From the NCBI GenBank assembly GCA_049596955.1, contig JBMYMD010000006.1, forward strand, positions 1 through 64,000: 64,000 nucleotides of DNA, given 5' to 3'. The notes beneath the pieces were generated by a model. It had not been told where the DNA came from. It was given only the letters and a program-made list of their open reading frames with translations, and ran no database searches. The stretch is from UBA3478 sp049596955 (lineage in GTDB: Bacteria; Bacteroidota; Bacteroidia; Flavobacteriales; Flavobacteriaceae). Shown piece after piece: positions 1 through 8,880 of the stretch (within the stretch, counting starts at the first letter, position 1; each line of letters opens with the position of its first letter). A program made the translations under genes and the position numbers.

Positions 1-26
1 CCTACTTTAGATTCTAGATTTTACAA

Positions 27-68
27 TTAGACACACCTCCCCCTAGTGATTTGAGGGAGTGTATCTAA
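27..68. repeat. imperfect inverted repeat in degraded upstream zone
   Basis: The left arm at 27-41 and right arm at 55-68 pair imperfectly (TTAGAcACACcTCCC against GGGAGTGTaTCTAA), leaving a loop of about 13 nt. No long T-run follows, so this is a hairpin rather than a convincing terminator. It lies in the geneless stretch 1-339, where reading frames are interrupted in all directions. Nothing else in that stretch is recognisable. Confidence 0.35.
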
Positions 69-339
69 CTGAGAAACTTGCCTCCTTTGAGTTCTGAGTT
101 TCACATCTAGTCATCAGGCTACAACACATAGAACATTGCCTTAATTTGAGAGCACTTAACTACATCTATGGTTTGTAGCCCTAGTAAGGTGACTCTCTAG
201 CACCAACCCATTCTCCAAGCTTTTTGAAGAGAACTAAAGTAATTCTCAATTTTAGACTCAAAGTATTCAGCCAAAAATCTAAAACTCTATAAAAAACCCA
301 GTCCGTGACCTTCAATTAATAAAGAGGGGGTCATTTAAT

Positions 340-628
340 TTATTTCAAAACAGCTGATTGAACAACCTTAATAGGGTAATATATAACCTCGGGTATGGCT
401 TCGGAAGTCGCACCCGACTTTTGTTGTTCTCGTGTGTCACTAAATAAGATTTCAAAGTAAAGGATGTCTTTATCAAATTGAAGACGCGATTGAAGTAAAC
501 TGTTTTTGAATTTCTAAAGTTCCGCGATAAGTACCAGTAATTTCACTTAATTCCAATTCTTGCCCGTAGAGGGAAGAAAAAAGTGTAATACAAACAAAAC
601 TTAGGATACTTCTTGTAAATTGCTTCAT
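340..628 (-). pseudogene. frameshifted small secreted protein remnant
   Basis: On the minus strand an ATG at 628-626 opens a frame with a good signal peptide (MKQFTRSILSFVCITLFSS followed by LYGQE). The frame continues as ELSEITGTYRGTLEIQ and stops early at about codon 50. From about 30 nt before that stop, a second frame stays open (LLQSRLQFDKDILYFEILFS, then an E/Q/K-rich tail) to a TAA at 342-340. The span from ATG to the last stop is 289 nt, not a multiple of three, as expected for a single indel, probably near the A-run at 505-515. The signal peptide plus the coherent downstream frame suggest a recently broken gene of roughly 95 residues. The family is not recognised. A sequencing error is the main alternative. 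Confidence 0.5.
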
Positions 629-690
629 ATGTTGATCGTTGAGCATTTCTCAATGGAATCTACTTAAAATAGGCTAAAGACTGACGAATT

Positions 691-1140
691 ATGATCAAAA
701 AATTAAAGCGAATAACGGTATATCTCATGGCCTTATTCTACACCTTTGTAGGTGTAACTCATTTTACAAATCCTGACTTTTTCTTGGTTATTGTACCCCC
801 TTATATTCCATCTGCTGATTTGGCCGTTTACGTCTCAGGTGTTTTTGAAATTGTGTTTGGACTGCTTTTAATCTTCAATAAAACCCGCAAATATTCCGCT
901 TACGGATTAGTGCTCTTACTCATTGCGGTATTTCCCGCGAATTTATACCTATACGAATCTGCCGAAGCGCAGGCAGCTTTTGGTATTACGGCTCAGCAAG
1001 CGCTAATTCGTTTGCCGTTTCAACTGCCTTTAATTTTGATTGCACTCTGGCATTCTGAAGAGAATACTTCTAAGGTATTTGATTGGACAAGTCTTATTCT
1101 CTTTATACCAACCTTTATCTATTTCATCAGTTTAGGCTAA
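691..1140 (+). CDS. DoxX-like family membrane protein
   Basis: This 149-residue integral membrane protein has four hydrophobic segments, at about residues 8-28, 42-62, 70-90 and 105-148. The arrangement (FYTFVGVTHFTNPDFF, then PPYIP, then a GVFEIVFGLLLIF helix) is typical of small DoxX/DoxD-like proteins. These are inner-membrane proteins of mostly unknown function, some linked to quinone or thiol redox chemistry. The ATG at 691 gives a compact N-terminus with a lysine-rich cytoplasmic start. The permease that follows starts 12 nt after the stop, in the same reading frame, so the two are probably cotranscribed. Family assignment is fairly sure; the role is unknown. Confidence 0.7.
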   Translation: MIKKLKRITVYLMALFYTFVGVTHFTNPDFFLVIVPPYIPSADLAVYVSGVFEIVFGLLLIFNKTRKYSAYGLVLLLIAVFPANLYLYESAEAQAAFGITAQQALIRLPFQLPLILIALWHSEENTSKVFDWTSLILFIPTFIYFISLG

Positions 1141-1152
1141 TATTTAATCGGT

Positions 1153-2448
1153 TTGAGAGAATTAAAAATAGGATGGAAGACAGCTGCCGCTCTGGTCATT
1201 TCAAATATGATCGGAACAGGGGTATTTACTAGTTTGGGTTATCAGCTGTTGGATGTTCAAAATACGTATAGCATTATTCTTATTTGGGTCTTAGGAGGAG
1301 TTTTTGCCTTTATAGGTGCCCTTAGTTGTGCTGAATTAGGAACGCATTTTAAAGCCTCGGGAGGAGACTATGTCTTTTTGTCGAGACTCATTCATCCTCT
1401 GGCGGGATACAGCTATGCTTGGATATCTCTTACCGTCGGCTTTACGGCCCCTATAGCGATTTCAGTCATGGCCATGGAGAATTATTTAAGTGCGCTTAAC
1501 CCGCTTTTTTCTAATTCCTTTTTTGGAATTGGAGTCATTCTCATATTAACCCTAATCCATTCTTTTTCTATTGGGCAAAGTGGAGCATTTCAAAACGTTT
1601 CAACAGCGATAAAACTCCTTTTTATTGGTGTGCTTATTGCTCTTGGATTTTATTACACTCCTATAGACCAATCAGCTTTAAATTTTAGTTCAAGCTGGCA
1701 GACCGAGGTAACACTTCCTGGTTTTGCTGTGGCACTTTTGTTTGTGACCTACGCTTATACTGGATGGAATTCTGCCGCCTATATCGTGGATGAGATTAGA
1801 GCGCCTCGAAAGAATTTACCAAAGGCGCTTCTGCTGGGTACACTTATCGTCACGATTTTATACGTACTTCTGCAATTGGTTTTTTTGCGTCTGGCCAGTG
1901 TCGAACAACTCTCAGGAAAAATAGAAATCGCACTGCTTTCTTTTTCATCTGTACTATCGGATTCGAGTTCGAAGTGGATCGGATATTTTATTGCCATTCA
2001 ACTCATTGCTACAGTGAGTGGATACCTCTGGATCGGTTCTCGTGTGACCTTTGCCATGGCCAAAGATTACGCACTTTGGAATTTCTTAGCTCGTAAAAAC
2101 AGTAATGGAATTCCAGTTCGAACATTGTGGCTTCAGGCTGCAATAAGCATTTTGCTTACCCTTACGGGAACCTTTGAACAAGTTATGCTCTATGCAGGAT
2201 TTGTGCTGCAGCTAATGGGAACCCTGACCGTCGCTTCTGTAATACGTCTCAAACCTCAAAATGACGCTTTTAAAAGTCCTTTGAAACCCTACCTACAAAT
2301 CGCTTTTATTTCATTTAGTCTGTGGATTTTAGGTTACATGCTCTACCAACGACCTAAAGAAAGCCTTATAGGGTTGTTATTTGTTGCAGTAGGAATAATC
2401 ACGTATTTTTTCAATCAACGAACGCAAGAAAAAAAACATGAAGATTAA
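1153..2448 (+). CDS. APC-superfamily amino-acid permease (TTG start)
   Basis: This 431-residue protein has about 12 predicted membrane helices. The first helix carries the APC hallmark (AAALVISNMIGTGVFTSLGY), in which the glycine-rich unwound stretch binds substrate backbone. The Y-rich SYAWISL region and GWNSAAYIVDEIRAPRKNLPKA match the amino-acid/polyamine/organocation family, which imports amino acids by proton coupling or exchange. The start is unusual: codon 1 is TTG at 1153, four sense codons after the in-frame TAA of the DoxX gene. The next ATG lies inside helix 1, so TTG is the best start. The gene overlaps the next one by 11 nt, suggesting translational coupling. The exact amino-acid substrate cannot be read from sequence. 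Confidence 0.85.
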   Translation: MRELKIGWKTAAALVISNMIGTGVFTSLGYQLLDVQNTYSIILIWVLGGVFAFIGALSCAELGTHFKASGGDYVFLSRLIHPLAGYSYAWISLTVGFTAPIAISVMAMENYLSALNPLFSNSFFGIGVILILTLIHSFSIGQSGAFQNVSTAIKLLFIGVLIALGFYYTPIDQSALNFSSSWQTEVTLPGFAVALLFVTYAYTGWNSAAYIVDEIRAPRKNLPKALLLGTLIVTILYVLLQLVFLRLASVEQLSGKIEIALLSFSSVLSDSSSKWIGYFIAIQLIATVSGYLWIGSRVTFAMAKDYALWNFLARKNSNGIPVRTLWLQAAISILLTLTGTFEQVMLYAGFVLQLMGTLTVASVIRLKPQNDAFKSPLKPYLQIAFISFSLWILGYMLYQRPKESLIGLLFVAVGIITYFFNQRTQEKKHED

Positions 2449-2890
2449 TTTACAATGGGTTTCAACCCTTATTTTGTTGATTTCTGCCCTTTTCGTGGGA
2501 TTAGAACTCAGGCAAAGTAATACTATTGCGAAGGCTACAGCTCGACAAACCTTAAATAACAATGACATTTCTTATCTAAAATCGTTTATAAATCAAGAAC
2601 AATTATCAATTGCTGATCACAAATTAAAGTCTGGGGATTCGCTGACCAATTACGATCGTCACCAGTTAGTTGCAGCACAACACGTTAATTTTAGAATATT
2701 TGACAACGCTTATTTTCAATACAGAAGTGGTCTTTTAGAAAAAGAAGAATGGCAAAAATACCAAAGCATCATTCGCACGCTTTTCTCTGAAAATGAATTT
2801 GCTAGAGAAATGTGGAGCTTGTACGGCCCAAATTTTAGTGTCTCTTTTCAAGAAGAGGTTCGCAATATTTTAGATACCTTAGAGCCGTGA
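2438..2890 (+). CDS. single-pass membrane protein of unknown function
   Basis: This 150-residue protein has an N-terminal hydrophobic segment (residues 5-24, QWVSTLILLISALFVGLEL) followed by a soluble, mostly helical domain rich in charged and aromatic residues. The pattern (a membrane anchor, then LRQSNTIAKATARQ and a helix-rich body ending in a W-Y-containing stretch) resembles a widespread group of small anchored bacterial proteins without assigned function. The ATG at 2438 lies within the end of the permease gene, and the downstream GTG overlaps its stop, so it sits in a tightly coupled operon. No catalytic motif is visible. Confidence 0.7.
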   Translation: MKINLQWVSTLILLISALFVGLELRQSNTIAKATARQTLNNNDISYLKSFINQEQLSIADHKLKSGDSLTNYDRHQLVAAQHVNFRIFDNAYFQYRSGLLEKEEWQKYQSIIRTLFSENEFAREMWSLYGPNFSVSFQEEVRNILDTLEP

Positions 2891-3087
2891 ATGCATTAAT
2901 CGTAGAAGTTTTAGGAATTGGAGGGCTTTTGTGTGGACTTATCATATGGCTACTTCCCTTTTTTATTATTATTTCAGATAATAAAACTACCGGACGCGAA
3001 AAATTGGCTTGGCTTATGGCAGTTATTTTTATTTCCTGGTTTGCGTGGATCTTCTATCTTCTTTTAGCACCAATTCGCAAAGCTTAA
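2887..3087 (+). CDS. small PLDc_N-like two-helix membrane protein (GTG start)
   Basis: This 66-residue protein has two hydrophobic helices (about 7-29 and 40-62) separated by a polar turn (SDNKTTGREKLAW). The second half, with KLAWLMAVIFISWFAWIFYLL, resembles the phospholipase-D-nuclease N-terminal (PLDc_N) module, a small membrane unit found alone in many bacteria. The start is a GTG that overlaps the TGA of the preceding gene (GTGA), a classic coupled arrangement. It closes the run of four membrane genes that begins at 691. Function is unknown and no catalytic residues are present. Confidence 0.65.
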   Translation: MNALIVEVLGIGGLLCGLIIWLLPFFIIISDNKTTGREKLAWLMAVIFISWFAWIFYLLLAPIRKA

Positions 3088-3113
3088 AGCTTCTGACTTT
3101 TTTGTAAATTAGG

Positions 3114-3140
3114 TGTACAAGGCAACACTAGTCTTGTACA
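3114..3140. repeat. 8-bp perfect inverted repeat in leader of penicillin acylase gene
   Basis: TGTACAAG at 3114-3121 and CTTGTACA at 3133-3140 are perfect inverted copies with an 11-nt spacer. The second arm ends 17 nt before the ATG at 3158. It could be a leader hairpin or a dimeric-regulator operator; nothing in the sequence decides between them. Confidence 0.45.
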
Positions 3141-3157
3141 AATCAAATCATTATTCC

Positions 3158-5542
3158 ATGAAATACAGTCATTTGCTCCTTAGCCTAATGGGTGCTGTAG
3201 TCACCCTCTCAGCCCAAGACCTAGCGTTAGAAGAACTTCACGATACCGTAGAAATTATCAGAGATAATTGGGGCGTTAATCACATTTACGCCAATAACGA
3301 GCACGATCTGTTTTTCGCTCAAGGGTATGCAGCGGCCAAAGACAGGTTGTTTCAATTTGAGATATGGCGTCGACAGGCGAGTGGAACCTCTGCTGAAATA
3401 TTAGGAGAACGCGCTTTTAAACGAGACTTAGGAACTCGACTTTTTAAGTTTCGAGGTGATATGATTGAAGAAATGAATCATTATCATCCAAGAGGAGTGG
3501 AAATTATAACTGCCTTTACCAATGGTGTTAATGCCTACATAGAAGAGGCACTTGAGCAAAAAGACAAGCTTCCTATCGAATTTAAAATGCTAAATATTCT
3601 TCCTCAAAAGTGGACACCTGAAATTGTGATTTCAAGGCATCAGGGCTTACTAGGAAATATTGGCCAAGAATTACAAACGGCCAGAGCTGTAGCAGCCGTG
3701 GGGGCTCAAAAGGTAAAAGAACTGTCTTACTTTCATCCCAAAGATCCCGATTTAACTCTTCCGGATAATTTAACCCTTGAAATGTTAGAAGCTCCTATTT
3801 TAGAGCTATACAATGCTTTTAGAAGACCCCTTACGTTTTTAGCAGAAGACATCGATCCAGTATACAGAATTGAAGCTCCTGTGCAATTAGCCTTAAATGA
3901 GAGTAAGGCACTTGAAGATCCCTATTCAATTGGCAGTAATAATTGGGTATTGGACGGAAGTAAAACAGCTTCAGGAGGAACGCTTATGGCTAATGATCCT
4001 CACCGAACCGTTGCTACACCCTCACTTCGATATATGGCGCATTTAGTGGCCCCAGGATGGAATGTTATCGGTGGAGGTGAACCTGAAATTCCAGGAATTT
4101 CTATTGGGCACAATGAATACGGTGCTTGGGGATTAACGGTATTCAGAACAGACGGAGAAGACTTATACGTCTATGATATCGACCCTGAAAACCCTAATAG
4201 GTATAAGTATCAAGAAGATTGGGAAGACTTTGTAATCATCAAAGACACTATTTCGGTCAAGGGAGAAGAAGACCGTATGGTAGAACTGAAATACAGCCGT
4301 CACGGGCCAGTCACCTATATTGACACCAAACATCACAAAGCATATGCTGTGCGTTCGGCATGGCTTGAAGTTGGAGGTGCTCCCTATTTGGCATCTCTGC
4401 GAATGAATCAGTCAAAAGATTGGGCTGAGTTCAAAATGGCTTGTCATTATTCTCATATTCCGGGAGAAAACATGATTTGGGCCGACAAGGATGGAAATAT
4501 TGGATGGCAAGCTGTGGGAATTGCTCCTGTGCGAGAGCACTTTAGTGGAATGGTTCCGGTCAAAGGAGATGGGAGTTTTGAATGGAATGGATATTTACCC
4601 ATAATTGAAAAACCAAGTGCATATAATCCTTCCTCTGGCTTTATTGCAACAGCCAATCAAAATGTTACTCCTGAGAACTATCCACATTACAATGCGATAG
4701 GATATTCTTGGTCTGATCCCTACCGTGGCGATCGAATTGACAAGGTCTTAAATGATAATAAGAACTTTAGTATGTCAGAAATGATGGCGCTGCAAACTGA
4801 TTATTATTCGCTTCCTGCCCAAAAACTATTGCCTTTTCTTAAAAATACAGCTCTTGCCAAAAAAGAAGCCCGTATGCTCGGACTTTTAGAAGGATGGAAT
4901 AATGAACTCTCACCCAATTCGATTCAAGCAGCGATATACGTTTCATTCGAAAATGAGCTTAGGCATACGGCTGCAGAACAATTCATACCCAAAGCCGCTA
5001 AGCCCTATATACCATTCATACAATTAGCGAGAATTATCCAATGGGTCGAAAACCCATCTATGGTTTTTGAAAAGCAGGCAACTAAAAAGCGAGATCAATG
5101 GATAAAATTGGCCTTCAAAAGAGCGATAAAAAAATTAGAAGAACGCTTAGGTGAAGAACCCTCAAACTGGACTTATGGTCAAGCAAAGAACAAGCACATC
5201 AGTATCACTCATGCATTGGGTAAGCTTGTCAAAACGCCCTACGCAGATCTTTTGAATTTGCCCGCCCTGCCTCGTGGAGGAAACTCATACACCCCAGGAT
5301 CAACGGGAAATAACTTAAATCAAAGCAGCGGCGCTACTTTTAGAATTATTGTAGATACCTCAGATTGGGATACTTCGGTGGCCACAAATAGTCCAGGCCA
5401 ATCAGGAGATCCTGAAAGCCCTTTCTATAAAAATCTCTATGAATCATGGGCCGAGGATTCTTTTTTCCCGATTTATTTTTCCAAGGAAAAAATAATTGAA
5501 AATGCAGATTCTAGAGTGATTATTAGGTCAACAAAAGAGTAA
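3158..5542 (+). CDS. penicillin acylase family protein (peptidase S45), secreted
   Basis: This is a 794-residue Ntn-hydrolase precursor of the penicillin/acyl-homoserine-lactone acylase family, which hydrolyses amide bonds of N-acyl substrates in the periplasm. The start at 3158 is preferred because it begins directly with a signal peptide (MKYSHLLLSLMGAVVTLSAQ). The longer frame from a GTG at 3113 would add 15 residues ahead of it and run through the inverted repeat. The alpha-chain signature IIRDNWGVNHIYA, followed by DLFFAQGYAAAKDRLFQFE, is clear. The autoprocessing serine is Ser260 in GSNNWVLDG, which becomes the nucleophile of the beta chain. The C-terminal part has the expected PRGGNSYTPGSTGNN region. 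Length is normal for the family. Beta-lactam, AHL or another N-acyl compound could be the substrate. Confidence 0.9.
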   Translation: MKYSHLLLSLMGAVVTLSAQDLALEELHDTVEIIRDNWGVNHIYANNEHDLFFAQGYAAAKDRLFQFEIWRRQASGTSAEILGERAFKRDLGTRLFKFRGDMIEEMNHYHPRGVEIITAFTNGVNAYIEEALEQKDKLPIEFKMLNILPQKWTPEIVISRHQGLLGNIGQELQTARAVAAVGAQKVKELSYFHPKDPDLTLPDNLTLEMLEAPILELYNAFRRPLTFLAEDIDPVYRIEAPVQLALNESKALEDPYSIGSNNWVLDGSKTASGGTLMANDPHRTVATPSLRYMAHLVAPGWNVIGGGEPEIPGISIGHNEYGAWGLTVFRTDGEDLYVYDIDPENPNRYKYQEDWEDFVIIKDTISVKGEEDRMVELKYSRHGPVTYIDTKHHKAYAVRSAWLEVGGAPYLASLRMNQSKDWAEFKMACHYSHIPGENMIWADKDGNIGWQAVGIAPVREHFSGMVPVKGDGSFEWNGYLPIIEKPSAYNPSSGFIATANQNVTPENYPHYNAIGYSWSDPYRGDRIDKVLNDNKNFSMSEMMALQTDYYSLPAQKLLPFLKNTALAKKEARMLGLLEGWNNELSPNSIQAAIYVSFENELRHTAAEQFIPKAAKPYIPFIQLARIIQWVENPSMVFEKQATKKRDQWIKLAFKRAIKKLEERLGEEPSNWTYGQAKNKHISITHALGKLVKTPYADLLNLPALPRGGNSYTPGSTGNNLNQSSGATFRIIVDTSDWDTSVATNSPGQSGDPESPFYKNLYESWAEDSFFPIYFSKEKIIENADSRVIIRSTKE

Positions 5543-5623
5543 TAATGTCTTGAACTTTAACGTTATACATAGAAAAGTATTAACTTTTAAAATAAAATAA
5601 AACAAGACAACAACTTTTAGACC

Positions 5624-6823
5624 ATGAAACAAATCTCAAAAATAGCCGTATCACTCCTGCTAATGATCTTCCTCTCATGCGCAAAACAGCAAGGCATCGC
5701 ATTGAATGAAATTATAAACGATTCGGATGTTCCAGCAGTGGTAATGGGCAAAGTAGATAAAACGGGTGAGATGGAGTTTTATGCCCATGGACCTTCTCGA
5801 TGGGATCGAAATGACACCATTTCAGAGGAGCACATATTTCGCATCGCTTCAATGACCAAGGCTATAGCCTCTGTTGCCGCGCTACAGCTCGTAGAACAAG
5901 GATTGATTAGTTTAGACGAACCCTTAGATGATTATTTACCAGAAATGGCTGCTATACCTATTCTCAATGCAGAGAATGAGTTGGTTAAAGCTGAAACCTC
6001 TATTACTTTAAGACATTTATTGACTCATACGGCCGGTTTTGGTTATTGGTTTACAAGCGAACAACTCGCCAATTGGGCATCGCTAAAACAAGAGTTAAAT
6101 TATGAAAATAACTATCAACCCCGACTGTTCGAAGCAGGTACTTCATACATGTACGGAACCAATACAGATTGGGTAGGTCGACTCGTCGAGAAAATTTCAA
6201 ATACAAGCTTAGAAGAATACTTTAGAACGCATATTACGGGCCCACTTCAAATGAACAGCACTTGGTTTAATGTTCCCGAAGACTTACAGTCTTTAATCGT
6301 AGGCTCTTCAAATAGAGATGCTTCTAGCGGTGAGCTCGTTCAAAACGAGTATACCAAACCTAATGTAACAACTGCTTACAATGCTGGGGGTGGCTTGTTT
6401 AGTTCACCTAAAGACTACGCCTTATTCTTGAATTGTATGCTCAATAAAGGAGCCTATCAAGGAGGTCAAATTCTCAAAGAAGAGACTTTTGACTTACTCA
6501 ATAGTATACAGCTCAATGACTTTAATCAAATTCACCGCTATGTTCCTGTGGGTAATGTCGATCTTATGCCAAGAGGTGATAAGGATGTCTTTTTTGACAG
6601 TTATGACAATTGGACACTAGCTTGGGCACATGAACAAAATTCAAAAATCCGTCCAAAAGGAACGGCCTATTGGGCTGGCTTTTTTAATACTTATTTTACC
6701 ATTGACTTTGAAAATGAATTTGCGCTGGTCTATATGACGCAAATACTTCCATTCAATGATATGCAGGCCTATAATCTTTTTACCTCATTTGAAAATGAGG
6801 TCTATAAACAATTAAATCCATAA
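5624..6823 (+). CDS. class-C beta-lactamase-like serine hydrolase, lipoprotein
   Basis: This 399-residue protein of the beta-lactamase/penicillin-binding-protein transpeptidase-like superfamily hydrolyses esters, amides or D-amino peptides. It has a lipoprotein signal with lipobox LSC and lipidated Cys19. The catalytic SxxK motif is S76-M-T-K79 in IFRIASMTK. A Tyr-containing second motif lies in the SYMYGTNTDW region, and the LTHTAGFGY stretch is typical of EstB/LACTB-like enzymes. The ATG at 5624 follows an A/T-rich 81-nt gap, so transcription could begin there. The next gene, a paralogue, starts 2 nt after the stop. Sequence does not distinguish beta-lactamase from esterase or peptidase activity; an esterase-type role is more likely. 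Confidence 0.88.
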   Translation: MKQISKIAVSLLLMIFLSCAKQQGIALNEIINDSDVPAVVMGKVDKTGEMEFYAHGPSRWDRNDTISEEHIFRIASMTKAIASVAALQLVEQGLISLDEPLDDYLPEMAAIPILNAENELVKAETSITLRHLLTHTAGFGYWFTSEQLANWASLKQELNYENNYQPRLFEAGTSYMYGTNTDWVGRLVEKISNTSLEEYFRTHITGPLQMNSTWFNVPEDLQSLIVGSSNRDASSGELVQNEYTKPNVTTAYNAGGGLFSSPKDYALFLNCMLNKGAYQGGQILKEETFDLLNSIQLNDFNQIHRYVPVGNVDLMPRGDKDVFFDSYDNWTLAWAHEQNSKIRPKGTAYWAGFFNTYFTIDFENEFALVYMTQILPFNDMQAYNLFTSFENEVYKQLNP

Positions 6824-6825
6824 TC

Positions 6826-8103
6826 ATGAAAAAATCATTTGTTTTACTCGGTCTATTGACCACAGCATTTTCTTTCGCACAATTGGCTCAGGTCGACCCT
6901 CAACAAGAAGGGGTGTCCGCAGAGCGCTTGGAGCGCATCAGCGAAGTTTCTAAATCTTATTTGGAGGATGAAAAGGTAGCTGGAATCGCCACCATGGTGT
7001 CTCGTAACGGTAAAATTATATACGCCAAGGCTTTTGGTGAAAGAGGAGTTGATGATTCAAAAACACTGAAAATCGACGATTTATTTCGCATTTACTCCAT
7101 GACAAAGCCCATTGTAGCTGTGGCAGCGATGCAGCTCTATGAAAAGGGAATGTTTCATCTAAACGATCCTATTTCTAAGTTTCTACCTGAATTGGCTGAA
7201 TTAAGCGTGATGGATGAAGAAGGAAATCTTACTCCAAACCAGGAGCCAATTAGCATGCAGCAACTTTTGACACATACCGCTGGATTTAGTTATGGATTTT
7301 CAAACAGTAAAGTAGATCAAGCGTACAATAAGGCAGAACTTTGGAAATCTAAAGATTCAGATGATTTTATCAAACGCGTTGCCGCCTTGCCTCTTCACTA
7401 TAAACCAGGAGAGCGCTGGCATTATTCCATCGCTGTAGATTTGACGGGAGTGATTGTAGAACGTCTTTCTGGTATGGGTTTAGACGAATATTTACAGACC
7501 TATATTTTTGAACCTCTTGGAATGGTGGATACCTTTTTTGAAGTTCCAAAGAAAAAAATGAAACGTTTTTTACCAAATCACTATTACGATTACGGTGAAA
7601 AGAGCTTGAAAACAGTTCAAGAAACCAAAGAAAAGTACAATGCAATGAGCAATTACGAAGACGTTTCTATGTTTTCTGGAGGAGGTGGATTAGTCTCTAC
7701 CGCCATGGATTATATGCTATTCATGGAAGCCTTGCAAAACGGAGGAAGTCTTAATGGAAATCGAATTTTAGGGCCAAAAACCTTGCAGTATATGATTCGA
7801 AACCACCTCAGTGGTAGCATCGAACAAAAGGGTGGAGCAGGAGAGAATCCTTTGGATGAGGCCAGCAATAATGGCTTTGGCTTTGGTCTTGGTTTTGGTC
7901 TTGTGACCAACAGCGTGAACAACTCCATTATTGGAAGTGAGGGCGAATACAATTGGGGAGGTGCAGCAGGAACTGTTTTTTGGATTGATCCTGTAGAAAA
8001 CGTCTCTGTAGTTTCGATGATTCAACTTATGAGCTCTCCATGGAAGTTGAGAGAAGATCTGAAAGTGGCCGTATACCAAGCACTGGACCAAATTAATGAG
8101 TAG
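6826..8103 (+). CDS. class-C beta-lactamase-like serine hydrolase, secreted
   Basis: This 425-residue protein belongs to the same superfamily as the preceding gene and forms a tandem pair with it. Its signal peptide (MKKSFVLLGLLTTAFSFAQ) lacks a lipobox, so it should be periplasmic or secreted rather than lipidated. The SxxK motif is S91-M-T-K94 in LFRIYSMTKPIVAVA. WHYSIAVDLTGVIVERLSG supplies the tyrosine motif, and a glycine-rich GGGGL segment follows. The C-terminal GWGGAAGT-like region (YNWGGAAGTVFWIDP) corresponds to the KTG-equivalent strand. The gap to the upstream gene is 2 nt and to the downstream secreted protein 27 nt, so all probably share a transcript. Substrate is unknown. Confidence 0.88.
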   Translation: MKKSFVLLGLLTTAFSFAQLAQVDPQQEGVSAERLERISEVSKSYLEDEKVAGIATMVSRNGKIIYAKAFGERGVDDSKTLKIDDLFRIYSMTKPIVAVAAMQLYEKGMFHLNDPISKFLPELAELSVMDEEGNLTPNQEPISMQQLLTHTAGFSYGFSNSKVDQAYNKAELWKSKDSDDFIKRVAALPLHYKPGERWHYSIAVDLTGVIVERLSGMGLDEYLQTYIFEPLGMVDTFFEVPKKKMKRFLPNHYYDYGEKSLKTVQETKEKYNAMSNYEDVSMFSGGGGLVSTAMDYMLFMEALQNGGSLNGNRILGPKTLQYMIRNHLSGSIEQKGGAGENPLDEASNNGFGFGLGFGLVTNSVNNSIIGSEGEYNWGGAAGTVFWIDPVENVSVVSMIQLMSSPWKLREDLKVAVYQALDQINE

Positions 8104-8130
8104 GATGTAAATCTTGCAAATTCAATTTAG

Positions 8131-8880
8131 ATGAAAGCATTTTTGATTTTGATGTGTTCCTTGTTGAGTTATACTGTACAGGCTCAAATTGTTTCGTATA
8201 GAATGCTTTACGTGGAGGCAGAAGATCAAATGCAATTTGAAGAACTCGCAAGAGAACGTGCTCAAGTTAGAGCTCAAAACTTGGTCGACTCCGATTCTAT
8301 TATTTATTGGGGACTAGAGAAATTTCGATTTCCACAGGGAACGATTTCTGGCAAACCTAATTTAGATGATCAGGGCAACTGGTATCAATACGTCATGGTA
8401 CACAAAAATCTGGAGTCTTACACCAAAGTTGAAACTTGGTGGCAAACAGCGCTCGAAGACCGAGAACCACCTATTCGAAAGCTGCCAATTGAAATCAGTT
8501 ATAAAGAGGCTCAACTCTGGCAGATACAAGATCAAATTTTTGAACAGCAGAATGCCAAATTTAGCTGGTATCACTTTAGATATTCAGATGATCTGCAGGA
8601 GTTTTTAGACCATCAAAAGTCTTTTATTATCAATGCTGAAAAACAAAAAATATCCCAGGAAGAGCAGACTGCAGGTTGGGTGTTTAGTTCGCTTATTGAT
8701 TCCAGTAACTGGGCAGAGCCCAATGTGCTCACTTGGATTGGCTTTTTGAACTTCTCCCAAGCACTGTATTATCAACTTAACGTTGAGCTGGATGTTGACT
8801 ATGATGAGTTCGATATTTTTAAGGAGTTCGCCTTTAGTGTTATTTGCGAGAAAATTTTAGAAACCGTAGCTTCAAAGTAA
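8131..8880 (+). CDS. secreted protein of unknown function, possible duplicated alpha/beta module
   Basis: This 249-residue protein has a signal peptide (MKAFLILMCSLLSYTVQAQ). The mature part shows a strand-helix-strand pattern (SYRMLYVEAEDQ, a long charged helix, IIYWGLEKF, then a WYQYVMVHKNLESY strand-helix). The second half repeats a similar pattern more weakly (TAGWVFSSL, then VLTWIGFLNFSQAL). The same length, signal and GW...W/Y-rich pattern recur in the protein at 39585-40334, so the two may be distant relatives with a dimeric alpha/beta-barrel-like fold. It lies between a serine hydrolase and a sulfatase with gaps of 27 and 8 nt, implying cotranscription. No catalytic residues were recognised. 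Confidence 0.6.
   Translation: MKAFLILMCSLLSYTVQAQIVSYRMLYVEAEDQMQFEELARERAQVRAQNLVDSDSIIYWGLEKFRFPQGTISGKPNLDDQGNWYQYVMVHKNLESYTKVETWWQTALEDREPPIRKLPIEISYKEAQLWQIQDQIFEQQNAKFSWYHFRYSDDLQEFLDHQKSFIINAEKQKISQEEQTAGWVFSSLIDSSNWAEPNVLTWIGFLNFSQALYYQLNVELDVDYDEFDIFKEFAFSVICEKILETVASK

Noticed and set aside
195..290. Minus-strand fragment reading EYFESKIENYFSSLQKAWR, suggestive of a decayed transposase-like end
   Set aside because: It is under 30 codons, interrupted by stops and matches no transposase motif I can name; only noted as part of the degraded zone.
3113..3157. Longer penicillin-acylase start at GTG 3113
   Set aside because: It would put 15 residues before the signal peptide and run through a perfect inverted repeat; ATG 3158 fits better.
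7768..8091. Opposite-strand frame of 107 codons within the second serine hydrolase
   Set aside because: It lies wholly inside a well-supported gene, has no start context or family signature, and is a shadow frame.
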